From CAYNXB01 sp964401045 (GTDB taxonomy: Bacteria; Pseudomonadota; Alphaproteobacteria; Sphingomonadales; Sphingomonadaceae): a stretch of 64,000 bases of DNA. A program made the translations under genes and the position numbers. The stretch is taken from contig CAYNXB010000001.1 of the NCBI GenBank assembly GCA_964401045.1, positions 1-64,000 of the forward strand, in the 5' to 3' direction. This document shows positions 1 to 9,024 of this stretch, one piece after another. How positions within the stretch are numbered: the stretch's first letter is position 1; every line of letters starts with the position of its first letter. The notes beneath the pieces were generated by a model that had not been told where the DNA came from, did not search any database, and saw only the letters and a list, made by a program, of their open reading frames with translations.

Positions 1-855
1 GAACTGCGGGTCGGCGCTGGCGCCTACGTATGCGGTGAGGAAACCTCGCTGCTCAACAGCCTTGAAGGCAAGCGCGGCGAAGTGCGCGCCAAGCCCCCGC
101 TGCCGGCGATCGAGGGCTTCCTCGGCCGTCCCACGGTGGTCAACAACGTACTCACGCTCGCCGCGGTGCCGCACATCCTGGCCGAAGGCGGCGCGGGCCA
201 CTACCAGGGGCTCGGCATGGCGCGCTCGAAGGGCACAATGCCGATTCAGCTCGCCGGCAACATCAAGCACGGCGGCCTGTTCGAGACTGCGTTCGGCATC
301 ACGCTGGGCGAGCTGGTCAACGAGATCGGCGGCGGCACTGAGAGCGGACGCCCGGTCAAGGCGGTGCAGGTCGGCGGTCCGCTCGGCGCCTACCTCCATC
401 CGGACGAGTTCGGGATCGAATTCGACTACGAGGCTTACACCGCCGCCGACGCGCTGATCGGCCACGGCGGCATCACCGTGTTCGACGACACCGCCGACAT
501 GGGCGCGATGGCGCGCTTCGCGATGGAGTTCTGCGCCGCCGAGAGTTGTGGCAAGTGCACCCCGTGCCGCATCGGCGCCGTGCGCGGGGTCGAGATCATC
601 GATCGCATCCGTGCAGGCGGGCGCAAGCGTGACGTGATCGAGCTCGCCCCGGTGATGCACAACGCACCGAAGGATGGCGGCCGCCTGCCCGAGCAGGAAA
701 TCGAGCTGCTGACCGATTTGTGCGAGACGATGAAGTTCGGCTCGCTCTGCGCGCTTGGCGGGTTCACGCCGTTCCCGGTGATGAGCGCGCTCAAGCACTG
801 GCCCGAGGATTTTACCGGCAAGGCGACCGCGCGCACGCCCGAGCCGGCCGAATGA
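1..855 (+). CDS. fdsB: NAD-dependent formate dehydrogenase, beta subunit FdsB (5' truncated by window edge)
   Basis: This is the C-terminal 284 residues of a NuoF-like flavoprotein, in frame from base 1. Known role of the family: it carries FMN, the NAD site and a 4Fe-4S cluster, and passes electrons from the FdsA formate-oxidising subunit to NAD+ in the cytoplasm. Visible evidence is the glycine-rich GEETSLLNSLEGKRGE stretch, typical of NuoF/HoxF/FdsB, and the cluster motif SCGKCTPCR (window residues 182-190) with a later Cys in SLCALGG. The gene overlaps mobA by 4 nt (ATGA), so the two are translationally coupled. The start and any fdsG gene lie outside the window. FdsB is preferred over NuoF because fdsA, fdsD and fdhD follow. 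Confidence 0.93.
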   Translation, partial: ELRVGAGAYVCGEETSLLNSLEGKRGEVRAKPPLPAIEGFLGRPTVVNNVLTLAAVPHILAEGGAGHYQGLGMARSKGTMPIQLAGNIKHGGLFETAFGITLGELVNEIGGGTESGRPVKAVQVGGPLGAYLHPDEFGIEFDYEAYTAADALIGHGGITVFDDTADMGAMARFAMEFCAAESCGKCTPCRIGAVRGVEIIDRIRAGGRKRDVIELAPVMHNAPKDGGRLPEQEIELLTDLCETMKFGSLCALGGFTPFPVMSALKHWPEDFTGKATARTPEPAE

Positions 856-1382
856 TCCTCGGCGTGGTCCTTGCAGGCGGGCTCTCGACCCGCTTCGGCA
901 GTGACAAGGCGCTGGCCACGTTTGGCGGGCGCTCGCTGCTCTTGCATGCGGTCGATAACCTGTCCGGCCAATGCGAGCAGGTGGTGATCGCCGGGCGCGA
1001 GATCGGCCCCGCGCCGTGCATTCCCGATTGGCCGGGCCCAAATATGGGACCGCTTGCCGGGATCGCCGCCGGGCTGCACTACGCGCAGGACATGGATTTC
1101 GAGAGCGTGATGACCTGCGGGGTCGATTCGCCGGACGTTTCTCAAGAGGCGCTGGCGGACCTGTCTGCAGCGCCGTGCTACCTCGCCGACCAACCGGTGA
1201 TCGGCCACTGGCCGGTGGGAGCCGCGAGCACGATCGAACGTATCCTCGAAGGCACCGGCAAGCACTCGATGCTGGCCTTCGCTGAGGCGATCGGCGCAAC
1301 GGCGGTGAAAAGTGCAGGGAAACCTGCTAATATCAACAGTCCGGCGGATCTGACCGCCTTGGAGCATGGCAATGGGATTTGA
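852..1382 (+). CDS. mobA: Molybdenum cofactor guanylyltransferase MobA
   Basis: A 176-aa nucleotidyltransferase that transfers GMP to molybdopterin, giving the MGD cofactor that FdsA needs. The N-terminus has the family signature LAGGLSTRFGSDKAL (residues 7-21), with the conserved Gly-rich loop and Lys. GPNMGPLAGIAAGL in the middle and the CGVDSP metal-binding segment also fit MobA. The ATG overlaps the fdsB stop by 4 nt, and its 3' end overlaps the fdsA start by 17 nt. The gene therefore sits between two structural subunit genes. It is shorter than E. coli MobA (about 194 aa) but complete in its motifs. Confidence 0.9.
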   Translation: MILGVVLAGGLSTRFGSDKALATFGGRSLLLHAVDNLSGQCEQVVIAGREIGPAPCIPDWPGPNMGPLAGIAAGLHYAQDMDFESVMTCGVDSPDVSQEALADLSAAPCYLADQPVIGHWPVGAASTIERILEGTGKHSMLAFAEAIGATAVKSAGKPANINSPADLTALEHGNGI

Positions 1383-4221
1383 GCGTCAGCAGGATTTCGG
1401 CACACCCGAAGTCACGGCGGCCGAGACGGTTACGCTGACCATCGACAGCCGTCAGGTCACCGTGCCCGCAGGCACGTCGGTCATGCGCGCGGCGGCCGAG
1501 ATCGGCGGCGCGATCCCCAAGCTGTGCGCGACCGACAACATGAAGGCATTCGGCAGCTGTCGCATGTGCCTGGTCGAGGTCGAAGGCGCGCGCGGCACGC
1601 CCGCGAGCTGCACCACGCCGGTGGCCGAGGGCATGGTCGTCCGCACCCAGACGCCGCGGCTGGAGAAGCTGCGCCGCGGGGTGATGGAGCTGTACATCTC
1701 CGACCACCCGCTCGACTGCCTGACCTGCTCGGCGAACGGCGACTGCGAGCTGCAGGACACGGCGGCCCAGGTCGGCCTGCGCGATGTGCGCTATGGCTAC
1801 GAGGGTGAGAACCACCTCGGGCTCGAGACCGACGGCTCGAACCCCTATTTCGATTTCGATCCCTCGAAGTGCATCGTGTGCAGCCGCTGCGTGCGCGCGT
1901 GCGACGAGGTGCAGGGCACGTTCGCGCTGACGATTGACGGGCGCGGGTTCGCCTCGATGGTCAGCGCGGGGCAGGAGAGTGACAACTTCCTCTCCTCCGA
2001 ATGCGTGAGTTGCGGCGCCTGCGTGCAGGCATGCCCGACCGCGACGCTGCAGGAAAAGAGCGTCAAGGCGATCGGCAAGCCCGAGCGCGCGGTGGTCACC
2101 ACTTGCGCTTATTGCGGAGTCGGCTGCACGTTCCGCGCCGAAATGCGCGGCGAGCAGCTCGTCCGCATGGTGCCGTGGAAGGACGGCAAGGCCAACCGCG
2201 GGCACTCCTGCGTCAAGGGCCGCTTCGCCTACGGTTACGCCAATCACAAGGACCGCATCCTCAATCCGATGGTGCGCGAATCGATCGACCAGCCGTGGCG
2301 CGAAGTGACCTGGGAAGAAGCACTCAGCTACACCGCCAACAAGCTTAACGACATCAAGGCGAAGCACGGTGCCCGCGCATTGGGCGGCGTCACCTCGAGC
2401 CGTTGCACCAACGAGGAAACCTACCTCGTCCAGAAGCTGATCCGTGGTGTGTTCGGCACCAACAACGTCGATACCTGCGCCCGCGTCTGCCACTCGCCGA
2501 CCGGCTACGGCCTCAAGACCACCTTCGGCACCAGCGCCGGCACGCAGGATTTCGACAGCGTGATGGACGCCGACGTGATCATGGTGATCGGCGCCAACCC
2601 GACCGACGCGCACCCGGTGTTCGGCAGCCGCATGAAGCGGCGGCTCCGCCAGGGCGCCAAGCTGATCGTGATCGACCCGCGGCGAATCGACCTGGTGCGC
2701 AGCCCCCACATCGAGGCGGAGCATCACCTGCCGGTGCGGCCCGGTACCAATGTGGCGGTGCTCACCAGCCTCGCGCACGTGATCGTCACCGAAGGCCTCA
2801 TCAACGAGCACTTCATCCGCGAGCGCTGCGACTGGTCTGAATTCGAGGATTGGGCCGCCTTCGTCTCCGGGCCGCACCACAGCCCGGAAGCGATCGAAGC
2901 GCTCTGCGGTGTTCCCGCCGAGGAAATCCGCGGCGCCGCTCGCCTCTATGCCACCGGCGGCAACGGCGCGATCTATTACGGCCTCGGCGTCACCGAGCAT
3001 TCGCAGGGCTCCTCGGCGGTCATCGCGATCGCCAACCTGGCGATGGTCACGGGCAACATCGGCCGTCCAGGCGTGGGCGTGAACCCGTTGCGCGGGCAGA
3101 ACAACGTCCAGGGTTCGTGCGACATGGGTTCGTTCCCGCACGAGCTGCCGGGCTACCGCCACATCAAGGACGAAGAGGTCCGCTCGCTGTTCGAGAAGGA
3201 CTGGGGCGTTGCGCTCGATCCCGAGCCGGGCCTGCGCATCAACAACATGCTCGACGCGGCATGCGACGGCACGTTCCGGGCGATCTACATTCAGGGCGAG
3301 GACATTCTTCAGTCCGATCCCAACACGCAGCACGTCGCCGCCGGGCTCAAGGCGATGGAGCTGGTCGTGGTCCACGACCTGTTCCTCAACGAGACGGCCA
3401 ACTACGCGCACGTGTTCCTGCCGGGCTCGACCTTCCTCGAGAAGGACGGCACTTTCATCAACGCCGAACGCCGTATCCAGCCGGTGCGCAAGGTGATGGA
3501 ACCCGCCAACGGTTACGCGGACTGGGAAGTCACTCAGTTGCTTGCCCAGGCGCTGGGCGCGGACTGGAACTACACCCATCCGAGCGAGATCATCGATGAG
3601 ATCGCGCGCCTGACGCCGACCTTCGCCGGGTTCAACTGGGACAAGCTGCTCCGCATCGGCTCGGTGCAGTGGCCGGTTAACGAGAAGTTCCCCGACGGCT
3701 CGCCGGTCATGCACGTCGAGGGCTTCGTGCGTGGCAAGGGCAAGTTCGTCGTCACCGAATACATCCCGACAGACGAGAAGGCCGGGCCGCGCTTTCCGCT
3801 GCTGCTCACCACCGGGCGCATCCTCAGCCAGTACAACGTCGGTGCGCAGACCCGGCGCACCGGCAACGTCGCCTGGCATCCAGAGGATCTGCTCGAGATT
3901 CATCCGAGCGACGCCGAGAACCGCGGGCTCAAGTCCGGCGACTGGGCGCGCCTCGCCAGCCGCACCGGTGAGACGACGCTGCGCGTGCAGGTTACCGACC
4001 GGGTCGCGCCGGGCGTGGTCTACACCACCTTCCACCACCCTACGACGCAGGCCAACGTCGTCACCACCGACTTTTCGGACTGGGCGACCAACTGTCCCGA
4101 ATACAAGGTAACCGCGGTACAGGTCGCGCCGTCCAACGGCCCGAGTGAATGGCAGCAGGACTACGACCAGCGGGCAGAACGAAGCCGCCGGATCGCGGTC
4201 GAGGCGGAGCCTGCCGAATGA
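1366..4221 (+). CDS. fdsA: NAD-dependent formate dehydrogenase, alpha (molybdenum) subunit FdsA
   Basis: A 951-aa catalytic subunit that oxidises formate to CO2 at a Mo-bis-MGD centre. Domains in order: an N-terminal 2Fe-2S ferredoxin domain (FGSCRMCLVEVEG), a His-Cys4 4Fe-4S segment (DHPLDCLTCSANGDCELQ), two ferredoxin clusters (CIVCSRCVRACD and CVSCGACVQACP), the DMSO-reductase-family 4Fe-4S motif (CAYCGVGC), then molybdopterin domains and a C-terminal MoCo-binding barrel. The likely Mo ligand is Cys375 in CARVCHSPT. Translation may begin at the ATG at 1366 or 1372; both lie inside the end of mobA. The stop overlaps the fdsD start (ATGA). Length and domain order match oxygen-tolerant FdsA enzymes such as those of Rhodobacter and Cupriavidus. 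Confidence 0.95.
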   Translation: MAMGFERQQDFGTPEVTAAETVTLTIDSRQVTVPAGTSVMRAAAEIGGAIPKLCATDNMKAFGSCRMCLVEVEGARGTPASCTTPVAEGMVVRTQTPRLEKLRRGVMELYISDHPLDCLTCSANGDCELQDTAAQVGLRDVRYGYEGENHLGLETDGSNPYFDFDPSKCIVCSRCVRACDEVQGTFALTIDGRGFASMVSAGQESDNFLSSECVSCGACVQACPTATLQEKSVKAIGKPERAVVTTCAYCGVGCTFRAEMRGEQLVRMVPWKDGKANRGHSCVKGRFAYGYANHKDRILNPMVRESIDQPWREVTWEEALSYTANKLNDIKAKHGARALGGVTSSRCTNEETYLVQKLIRGVFGTNNVDTCARVCHSPTGYGLKTTFGTSAGTQDFDSVMDADVIMVIGANPTDAHPVFGSRMKRRLRQGAKLIVIDPRRIDLVRSPHIEAEHHLPVRPGTNVAVLTSLAHVIVTEGLINEHFIRERCDWSEFEDWAAFVSGPHHSPEAIEALCGVPAEEIRGAARLYATGGNGAIYYGLGVTEHSQGSSAVIAIANLAMVTGNIGRPGVGVNPLRGQNNVQGSCDMGSFPHELPGYRHIKDEEVRSLFEKDWGVALDPEPGLRINNMLDAACDGTFRAIYIQGEDILQSDPNTQHVAAGLKAMELVVVHDLFLNETANYAHVFLPGSTFLEKDGTFINAERRIQPVRKVMEPANGYADWEVTQLLAQALGADWNYTHPSEIIDEIARLTPTFAGFNWDKLLRIGSVQWPVNEKFPDGSPVMHVEGFVRGKGKFVVTEYIPTDEKAGPRFPLLLTTGRILSQYNVGAQTRRTGNVAWHPEDLLEIHPSDAENRGLKSGDWARLASRTGETTLRVQVTDRVAPGVVYTTFHHPTTQANVVTTDFSDWATNCPEYKVTAVQVAPSNGPSEWQQDYDQRAERSRRIAVEAEPAE

Positions 4222-4499
4222 GCTCGACCATCGAAACGCTGCGGCGGATGGCGAACGACATCGCCCGCAATCTCCAGTCGATGGGGCATGGCGAGGCGAG
4301 CCTCGCCACCGCCGACCACATCAACCAGTTCTGGGATCCGCGCATGAAGGCGATGATCTTCGCCGACGATCGCAGCCACCTGATCGACGTCGCCGCCAAG
4401 GCGATCGATCACCTGGCTGCGGGCGGGCAGCCGGAATCCCAGACGCGGGCGACGGTCTTCGCCAGCGCGCACGAGACGGGCCATTCCGACGCGGGGTGA
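4218..4499 (+). CDS. fdsD: Formate dehydrogenase delta subunit FdsD
   Basis: A 93-aa protein of the FdsD family, a small subunit found with FdsABG and linked to complex assembly and stability. The N-terminal part (LRRMANDIARNLQ) and the central HINQFWDPRMKAMI segment are typical. The ATG overlaps the fdsA stop by 4 nt, the usual arrangement in fds operons. No membrane segment is visible. Confidence rests on both the motif and the position. Confidence 0.88.
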   Translation: MSSTIETLRRMANDIARNLQSMGHGEASLATADHINQFWDPRMKAMIFADDRSHLIDVAAKAIDHLAAGGQPESQTRATVFASAHETGHSDAG

Positions 4500-4510
4500 G
4501 CCCGCTCGCA

Positions 4511-5293
4511 ATGATGACGCAGCCCGAACAGCCCATCGAAATCCGCTCCGACGGCACCACCCGCGCCATCGATCGCAAGTGGGTGCCCGAAGCGCCGGTG
4601 GCGCTCGAATTCAACGGTCTCGCTTATGCGGTGATGATGGCGACGCCCGCGGACCTCGAGGACTTCGCGCTCGGCTTTGCGCTCACCGAAGGGCTGGCGA
4701 AGGCGCCCGGCGATGTGGCGGAGCTCGCAATCGCGGAAACGGACAAGGGCTGGATCGTCCGCGCCCAGCTTAGCGGGCTCGGGGTCGAGCAGTTGACCGA
4801 ACGCGTCCGCGCCCGTGTCGCGGAAAGTTCATGCGGGCTGTGCGGGATCGAGAACCTCGAGGCTGTGGCCAAGCCGCTGCCGCCGGTTGCCGCGCATGAG
4901 AAGCTCGAGCCACCGGCGATCTTCGCGGCGCTCGAAGGCCTGCGGGAGCATCAGCTCCTGATGCGGGCGACCGGCGCCGCGCATGCCGCCGCGTTCTGCT
5001 CGCCCGATGGAACGATCCTCCACGTGCGCGAGGATGTCGGACGGCACAACGCGCTCGACAAGCTGGTCGGTGCGCTGGCGCGCACAGGGCAGGACCCGGC
5101 CGCCGGCTTCATCCTCTCGACCGCGCGCTGTTCGTACGAGATCGTCGAAAAAGCAGTGCGCGCCGGCGCCACCCGGCTGGTCACGATTTCGCTGCCAACT
5201 TCTATGGCGGTTACTCGAGCGAAAGGTTCTAGGCTTAGCCTTTGGTGCCTCGCCCGGCCCGATTCGGTGCTCCAGGTCAACGCCGCGCGTTAA
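4511..5293 (+). CDS. fdhD: Formate dehydrogenase accessory sulfurtransferase FdhD (FdsC)
   Basis: A 260-aa FdhD-family protein. The family passes sulfur from a cysteine desulfurase to the molybdenum cofactor before its insertion into formate dehydrogenase. The catalytic CxxC is visible as SSCGLCG, about one third into the protein, and the GRHNALDKLVG and STARCSYEIVEKA segments are conserved. The chosen ATG at 4511 has the purine-rich GGGGTGAG about 10 nt upstream. A GTG at 4496 that overlaps the fdsD stop would add five residues. It is the last gene of the fds operon seen here. Confidence 0.92.
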   Translation: MMTQPEQPIEIRSDGTTRAIDRKWVPEAPVALEFNGLAYAVMMATPADLEDFALGFALTEGLAKAPGDVAELAIAETDKGWIVRAQLSGLGVEQLTERVRARVAESSCGLCGIENLEAVAKPLPPVAAHEKLEPPAIFAALEGLREHQLLMRATGAAHAAAFCSPDGTILHVREDVGRHNALDKLVGALARTGQDPAAGFILSTARCSYEIVEKAVRAGATRLVTISLPTSMAVTRAKGSRLSLWCLARPDSVLQVNAAR

Positions 5294-5337
5294 CCGTTGC
5301 GGCGGCGCCGAAGGGCCCGCTCGAACGTTGGAAAACC

Positions 5338-5730
5338 ATGGCTAAGCGTAAACTTCCCAAGCGTGTCCTGGTGGTGGAGGACGATTTCCTCAACCGGCTG
5401 TTTTTCTGCGACGTGCTCAAGGAAGAGGGCTTCGAGGTCGAACCGGTGGCTGACGAGCGGGAGGCGCTCGCCCGGACCGTGGAGTTCCGCCCGGACCTGA
5501 TCGTGATGGACATCCACATGCCGCACATCTCCGGCGTGGACATCATCAAGTCGCTGAAAGCCAATCCATCGCTGGCCGGAATACCCGTGCTCGCCGTGAC
5601 CGGGTACGTTGGCAAAGGCGAGGAGCAGCAGGTGCGCGACGCGGGTGCGGGCGGCTATCTGCCGAAGCCGGTTTCGATCGCGCCGCTGGTCGCCGCGGTC
5701 AACAAGCTGATCGAGCTCGAAGCCGGGTGA
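5338..5730 (+). CDS. Single-domain response regulator (CheY/DivK-like receiver)
   Basis: A 130-aa protein made only of a receiver domain. The acidic pocket is Glu14-Asp15-Asp16, the predicted phosphoacceptor is Asp58 in DLIVMDIHMP, and the conserved Lys is in YLPKP. There is no output domain, so it acts by protein interaction or as a phosphorelay intermediate. The sequence resembles alphaproteobacterial DivK-type cell-cycle receivers (IHMPHISGVDIIKSLKAN). It stands alone between fdhD and the convergent metW, ending 4 nt before the metW stop. The partner kinase cannot be told from this window. Confidence 0.85.
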   Translation: MAKRKLPKRVLVVEDDFLNRLFFCDVLKEEGFEVEPVADEREALARTVEFRPDLIVMDIHMPHISGVDIIKSLKANPSLAGIPVLAVTGYVGKGEEQQVRDAGAGGYLPKPVSIAPLVAAVNKLIELEAG

Positions 5731-5734
5731 GCCG

Positions 5735-6322
5735 CTAGCGCGTTAGCTGGAATACCGCGTGCTCGGCGCGCAGGTTCGGGGCGAAGCCGCCCAGTTCCCT
5801 GCCGCCGGCGAAGAACCAGCACCGCTCGACCTTGACGCCCTTGACGGCGAGCAGCTCGCGAAAATCGTTCACCGTGACGTGGTGAATATTCTCCGTCTCA
5901 TACCAGCTCACCGGCAAGTGCCGCGTTACCGGCATGCGGCCGTTGAACAGCAGCGCTGCGCGCATCCGCCAATGGGCGAAATTGGGGAACGAGACGAACG
6001 CCCGCCGCCCGACCCTGAGCAACTGGTCGAGCATCAGGTCCGGCCGCGCGGCGGTCTGCAGCGTCTGGCTGAGGATCGCGAAATCGAATGCGTCGTCAGG
6101 GTAATCGGCCAGGTCCTTGTCGGCGTCGCCCTGAACCACCGACAGGCCACGGCTGACTGCCTTCTCGACCTCGTCGGGATCGATCTCCATTCCGCGCGCA
6201 TCGACGCCGCGCTCGTCACGCAGCGCGGCCATCAGCGCGCCGTCGCCGCAACCGACGTCGAGCACCTTCGCGCCTTGCGGGACATGCTCGGCGATCTTGG
6301 CGAGATCTGGGCGCAGTCTCAT
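5735..6322 (-). CDS. metW: Methionine biosynthesis protein MetW
   Basis: A 195-aa class I SAM-dependent methyltransferase-fold protein. The SAM-binding glycine motif is VLDVGCGDGALM (about residues 20-31), followed by GMEIDPDEVEKAVSRG. In alphaproteobacteria MetW works with MetX and is needed for full homoserine O-acyltransferase activity. The conserved C-terminal FPNFAHWRMRAALLFNGRMP block is typical of MetW. It is transcribed after metX, with one acetyltransferase gene between; its ATG overlaps that gene's stop by 4 nt. Confidence 0.92.
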   Translation of the reverse strand: MRLRPDLAKIAEHVPQGAKVLDVGCGDGALMAALRDERGVDARGMEIDPDEVEKAVSRGLSVVQGDADKDLADYPDDAFDFAILSQTLQTAARPDLMLDQLLRVGRRAFVSFPNFAHWRMRAALLFNGRMPVTRHLPVSWYETENIHHVTVNDFRELLAVKGVKVERCWFFAGGRELGGFAPNLRAEHAVFQLTR

Positions 6323-6750
6323 GCGTAGACCTGTGGATCGTCGCGGGTCAGCATCCGCTCGGGGTAGGGATAAACCGACCAGCCATGACCGGCGTAGAGA
6401 TCCTGCGCATCCTGCGTGAACAATGCCCAGCGGCGCAGCCCCTGCAGCTCCGGATGGTTGTCCAGCCAGTCGAGCATCGCGTGCGACAGGCCGTGGCCGC
6501 GGTGATCCTCGATCACGTAGACGTCGGCGAGATAAGCGAAAGTCGCGCGGTCCGAGACGACCCGTGCCATCGCCACTTGCGCGCCGTCCTTGAGTACGGC
6601 GACGCAGATCGAGTTGGCGAGCGCGCGCTTCACCGTCGGCAGCGGAATGCCAGCGGACCAGTAGCTGCGCGTGAGATAGGCGTGGGCGGCGACCGCATCG
6701 ATCCGCGCCGGATCGCCGGTCAGCTCGTAGCCATCGGGAAGTGGCCTCAT
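6319..6750 (-). CDS. GNAT family N-acetyltransferase
   Basis: A 143-aa acetyl-CoA-dependent acetyltransferase of the GNAT fold. The acetyl-CoA binding segment is YVIEDHRGHGLSHAML (an RxxGhG/A-like loop), and the late YAGHGW segment is the usual GNAT strand-helix end. The substrate is unknown. Its start overlaps the metX stop and its stop overlaps the metW start, 4 nt each, so it is co-translated between the two methionine genes. The start at 6750 is chosen because of this coupling; a longer upstream reading would lie wholly inside metX. Confidence 0.82.
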   Translation of the reverse strand: MRPLPDGYELTGDPARIDAVAAHAYLTRSYWSAGIPLPTVKRALANSICVAVLKDGAQVAMARVVSDRATFAYLADVYVIEDHRGHGLSHAMLDWLDNHPELQGLRRWALFTQDAQDLYAGHGWSVYPYPERMLTRDDPQVYA

Positions 6751-7850
6751 TCGAGAAAGCCTTTCACCACCCGGTCGAGCGCGGGGATGTCGAGCAGGAA
6801 GCTGTCGTGCCCGTGGGGTGAGCGCAGCTCGACGAAGCTGACCGGGGCGGCAACGGCGTTGAGCGCATGAACGATGTGGCGCATCTCCGAGGTCGGATAG
6901 AGCCAGTCGGTGTCGAAGCTGACCAGGCAGAAGCGGGCCTTCGCGCCCGCAAAAGCATCTGCCAGCCGCCCGCCGTGCTCCTCGCCCAAATCGAAATAGT
7001 CCATCGCCCGCGAGATGTAGAGATAGCAGTTCGCGTCGAACCGGCTTGTGAAGCTGATTCCCTGATAGCGCAGGTAGCTCTCGATCTGGAAATCGGCGTC
7101 GAAGCCGAAGCTCTTGGCCTCGCGATCCTGCAGCCTCCGGCCGAACTTGTCTTCCAGCGCGGCTTCCGAGAGATACGTAATGTGCGCTGCCATCCGCGCG
7201 ACCGAAAGGCCCGCGTCGGGTGGCTTGCCGTTGGCGTAGTAGTCGCCGCCGTTCCATGCCGGGTCGGCCATGATCGCCTGCCGTCCGACCTCGTGGAACG
7301 CGATGTTCTGGGCCGACATCCTTGCCGGCGTGGCGATGCCGAGCACCCGCTCAGCCTTCTCGGGATAGTTGGCGGCCATGCTCAGCGCGAGCATCCCGCC
7401 CATCGAGGGGCCGACCGTGGCGTGCAGCCGCTCGATCCCGAGCGTGTCGAGCAGCGCAACTTGTGCGCGGACCATGTCGCGAACGGTGAACACCGGGAAG
7501 CGCATGCCCCACGGCTTACCATCCGGCGCCGGACTGGCCGGGCCGGTCGAGCCCATGCAGCTGCCGATGAAGTTGGCGCAGATGACGTGGAAGCGGTTGG
7601 TGTCGATCGGCTTGCCGGGCCCGATCATCCGGCTCCACCAGCCCGGCTTGCCGGTGATCGGATGCGGGCTGGCGACGTGCTGGTCCCCGGTAAGCGCGTG
7701 GAACACGAGTATTGCGTTGTCCTTCGCCGGCGCGAGCGCGCCGTACGTCTCGTAGGCGATGGTCACGCGATCGAGCACCTGGCCGCTATCGAGCGGCAGG
7801 GGCTGGGGCAGAACGAGGCTGCTGTCGGTCGAGGCAAGGACGCTGGCCAT
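6747..7850 (-). CDS. metX: Homoserine O-acetyltransferase MetX
   Basis: A 367-aa alpha/beta-hydrolase-fold acyltransferase that activates homoserine with acetyl-CoA (possibly succinyl-CoA) in methionine synthesis. The catalytic Ser149 is in GPSMGGM, and the late DTDWLYPTSEM and SPHGHDSFLLD segments supply the expected Asp and His. NFIGSCMGSTGPAS near the N-terminus is typical of MetX. It is the first gene of a metX-acetyltransferase-metW operon and lies divergent from hisC, with 70 bp between the two starts. Confidence 0.95.
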   Translation of the reverse strand: MASVLASTDSSLVLPQPLPLDSGQVLDRVTIAYETYGALAPAKDNAILVFHALTGDQHVASPHPITGKPGWWSRMIGPGKPIDTNRFHVICANFIGSCMGSTGPASPAPDGKPWGMRFPVFTVRDMVRAQVALLDTLGIERLHATVGPSMGGMLALSMAANYPEKAERVLGIATPARMSAQNIAFHEVGRQAIMADPAWNGGDYYANGKPPDAGLSVARMAAHITYLSEAALEDKFGRRLQDREAKSFGFDADFQIESYLRYQGISFTSRFDANCYLYISRAMDYFDLGEEHGGRLADAFAGAKARFCLVSFDTDWLYPTSEMRHIVHALNAVAAPVSFVELRSPHGHDSFLLDIPALDRVVKGFLE

Positions 7851-7920
7851 TTACGCCACGCGAAGTGGGATAGGCGCTTCCCGCTGTCAATCGCGCAGCA
7901 ACGCAGGTATGCGCGCGCCC

Positions 7921-9024
7921 ATGAACGGGAGCGCACCTTCACCCAAGCCATGGATCGTCGACATTCGTGCCTATGTGCCGGGCCTCGCGCGCGGCAGCGA
8001 CGGGCGCGAGCTGGTCAAGCTCTCGGCTAACGAGAACCCGCTCGGCACCAGTCCGGCGGCGCTGGAAGCGCGCGCTGCCGCGGGCGCGCCCAGTCTCTAT
8101 CCCGATCCCGACAGCGCCGATCTACGCGCTGCGATCGGCAAGCGGTACGGGATCGATCCGGCTCGCGTCATCTGCGGCACCGGATCGGACGAACTGCTCA
8201 ACCTGGCGGCGCAAGCCTATGCCGGGCCGGGCGACGAGATCGTCCACGTGCGCTACGGCTTCGCGGTCTACGACATCGCCACCCGCCGCTGCGGCGCGAG
8301 CCCGGTGATCGCGCCCGACCGTGACTACGGGACGGACGTGGACGCGCTGCTGGATTGCGTGGGCGAGAAGACGAGGGTGGTGTTTCTCGCCAATCCCAAC
8401 AATCCCACGGGCAGCTATCTCGACAAGGTGGAGCTCGCGCGGCTGCACGCGGGCCTTCGGGCGGACGTGCTGCTCGTGCTCGACCAGGCTTATGCCGAAT
8501 ACGTGGCGCCGGGCACCGACGATGGCGGGCTGGAGCTCGCGGCGAAGAATGCCAATGTGCTGGTCACCCGTACGTTCTCGAAGATCTATGGCCTCGCGGG
8601 GGAGCGGATCGGCTGGGGCACCGGCGCGCCTGAGATCGTCGGAATGCTCAACCGCATCCGCGCGCCGTTCAACGTGACGCTGGGCGGGCAGGCCGCCGCG
8701 CTCGCCGCGCTAAGCGACGAGGCGTTCGTCGACCGCTCGCGCGAGCACAACTTCGCCGAGCGGGCGCGTTTCGTCGCGGCGATCGAGGCGCTCGGCAACC
8801 ACGGGCTGCGCGCGCTCCCGAGCGAGGCGAACTTCGTGCTGGTGCTGTTCGAAGGTGCGCTGAGCGCCAAGGCTGCGCACGAGGCGCTGATCGAGGCCGG
8901 GATCGCCACCCGACACTTGCCCGGCCAGGGCCTCGGCCACGGGCTGCGCATCACCATCGGTACGCCCGAGCAGATGGACGTGGTCGCTGGCATCCTGCGC
9001 CAGCTGGCAGAGGCGGCGCAGTGA
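7921..9024 (+). CDS. hisC: Histidinol-phosphate aminotransferase HisC
   Basis: A 367-aa fold-type I PLP aminotransferase that converts imidazole acetol phosphate to histidinol phosphate. In many alphaproteobacteria it also acts on aromatic keto acids. Features are LSANENPLG, GTGSDELL, FLANPNNPTG, and the PLP Lys221 in RTFSKIYGLAGERIGWG. An in-frame ATG at 7909 would add four residues. The stop overlaps the GTG of the following prephenate dehydrogenase, which favours a shared role in tyrosine/phenylalanine synthesis as well as histidine. Confidence 0.93.
   Translation: MNGSAPSPKPWIVDIRAYVPGLARGSDGRELVKLSANENPLGTSPAALEARAAAGAPSLYPDPDSADLRAAIGKRYGIDPARVICGTGSDELLNLAAQAYAGPGDEIVHVRYGFAVYDIATRRCGASPVIAPDRDYGTDVDALLDCVGEKTRVVFLANPNNPTGSYLDKVELARLHAGLRADVLLVLDQAYAEYVAPGTDDGGLELAAKNANVLVTRTFSKIYGLAGERIGWGTGAPEIVGMLNRIRAPFNVTLGGQAAALAALSDEAFVDRSREHNFAERARFVAAIEALGNHGLRALPSEANFVLVLFEGALSAKAAHEALIEAGIATRHLPGQGLGHGLRITIGTPEQMDVVAGILRQLAEAAQ

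Noticed and set aside
1333..4038. A 901-codon open frame antisense to fdsA (also 435-1367 minus)
   Set aside because: It mirrors fdsA codon structure in GC-rich DNA, has no family motifs, and the sense strand has full iron-sulfur and molybdopterin motifs.
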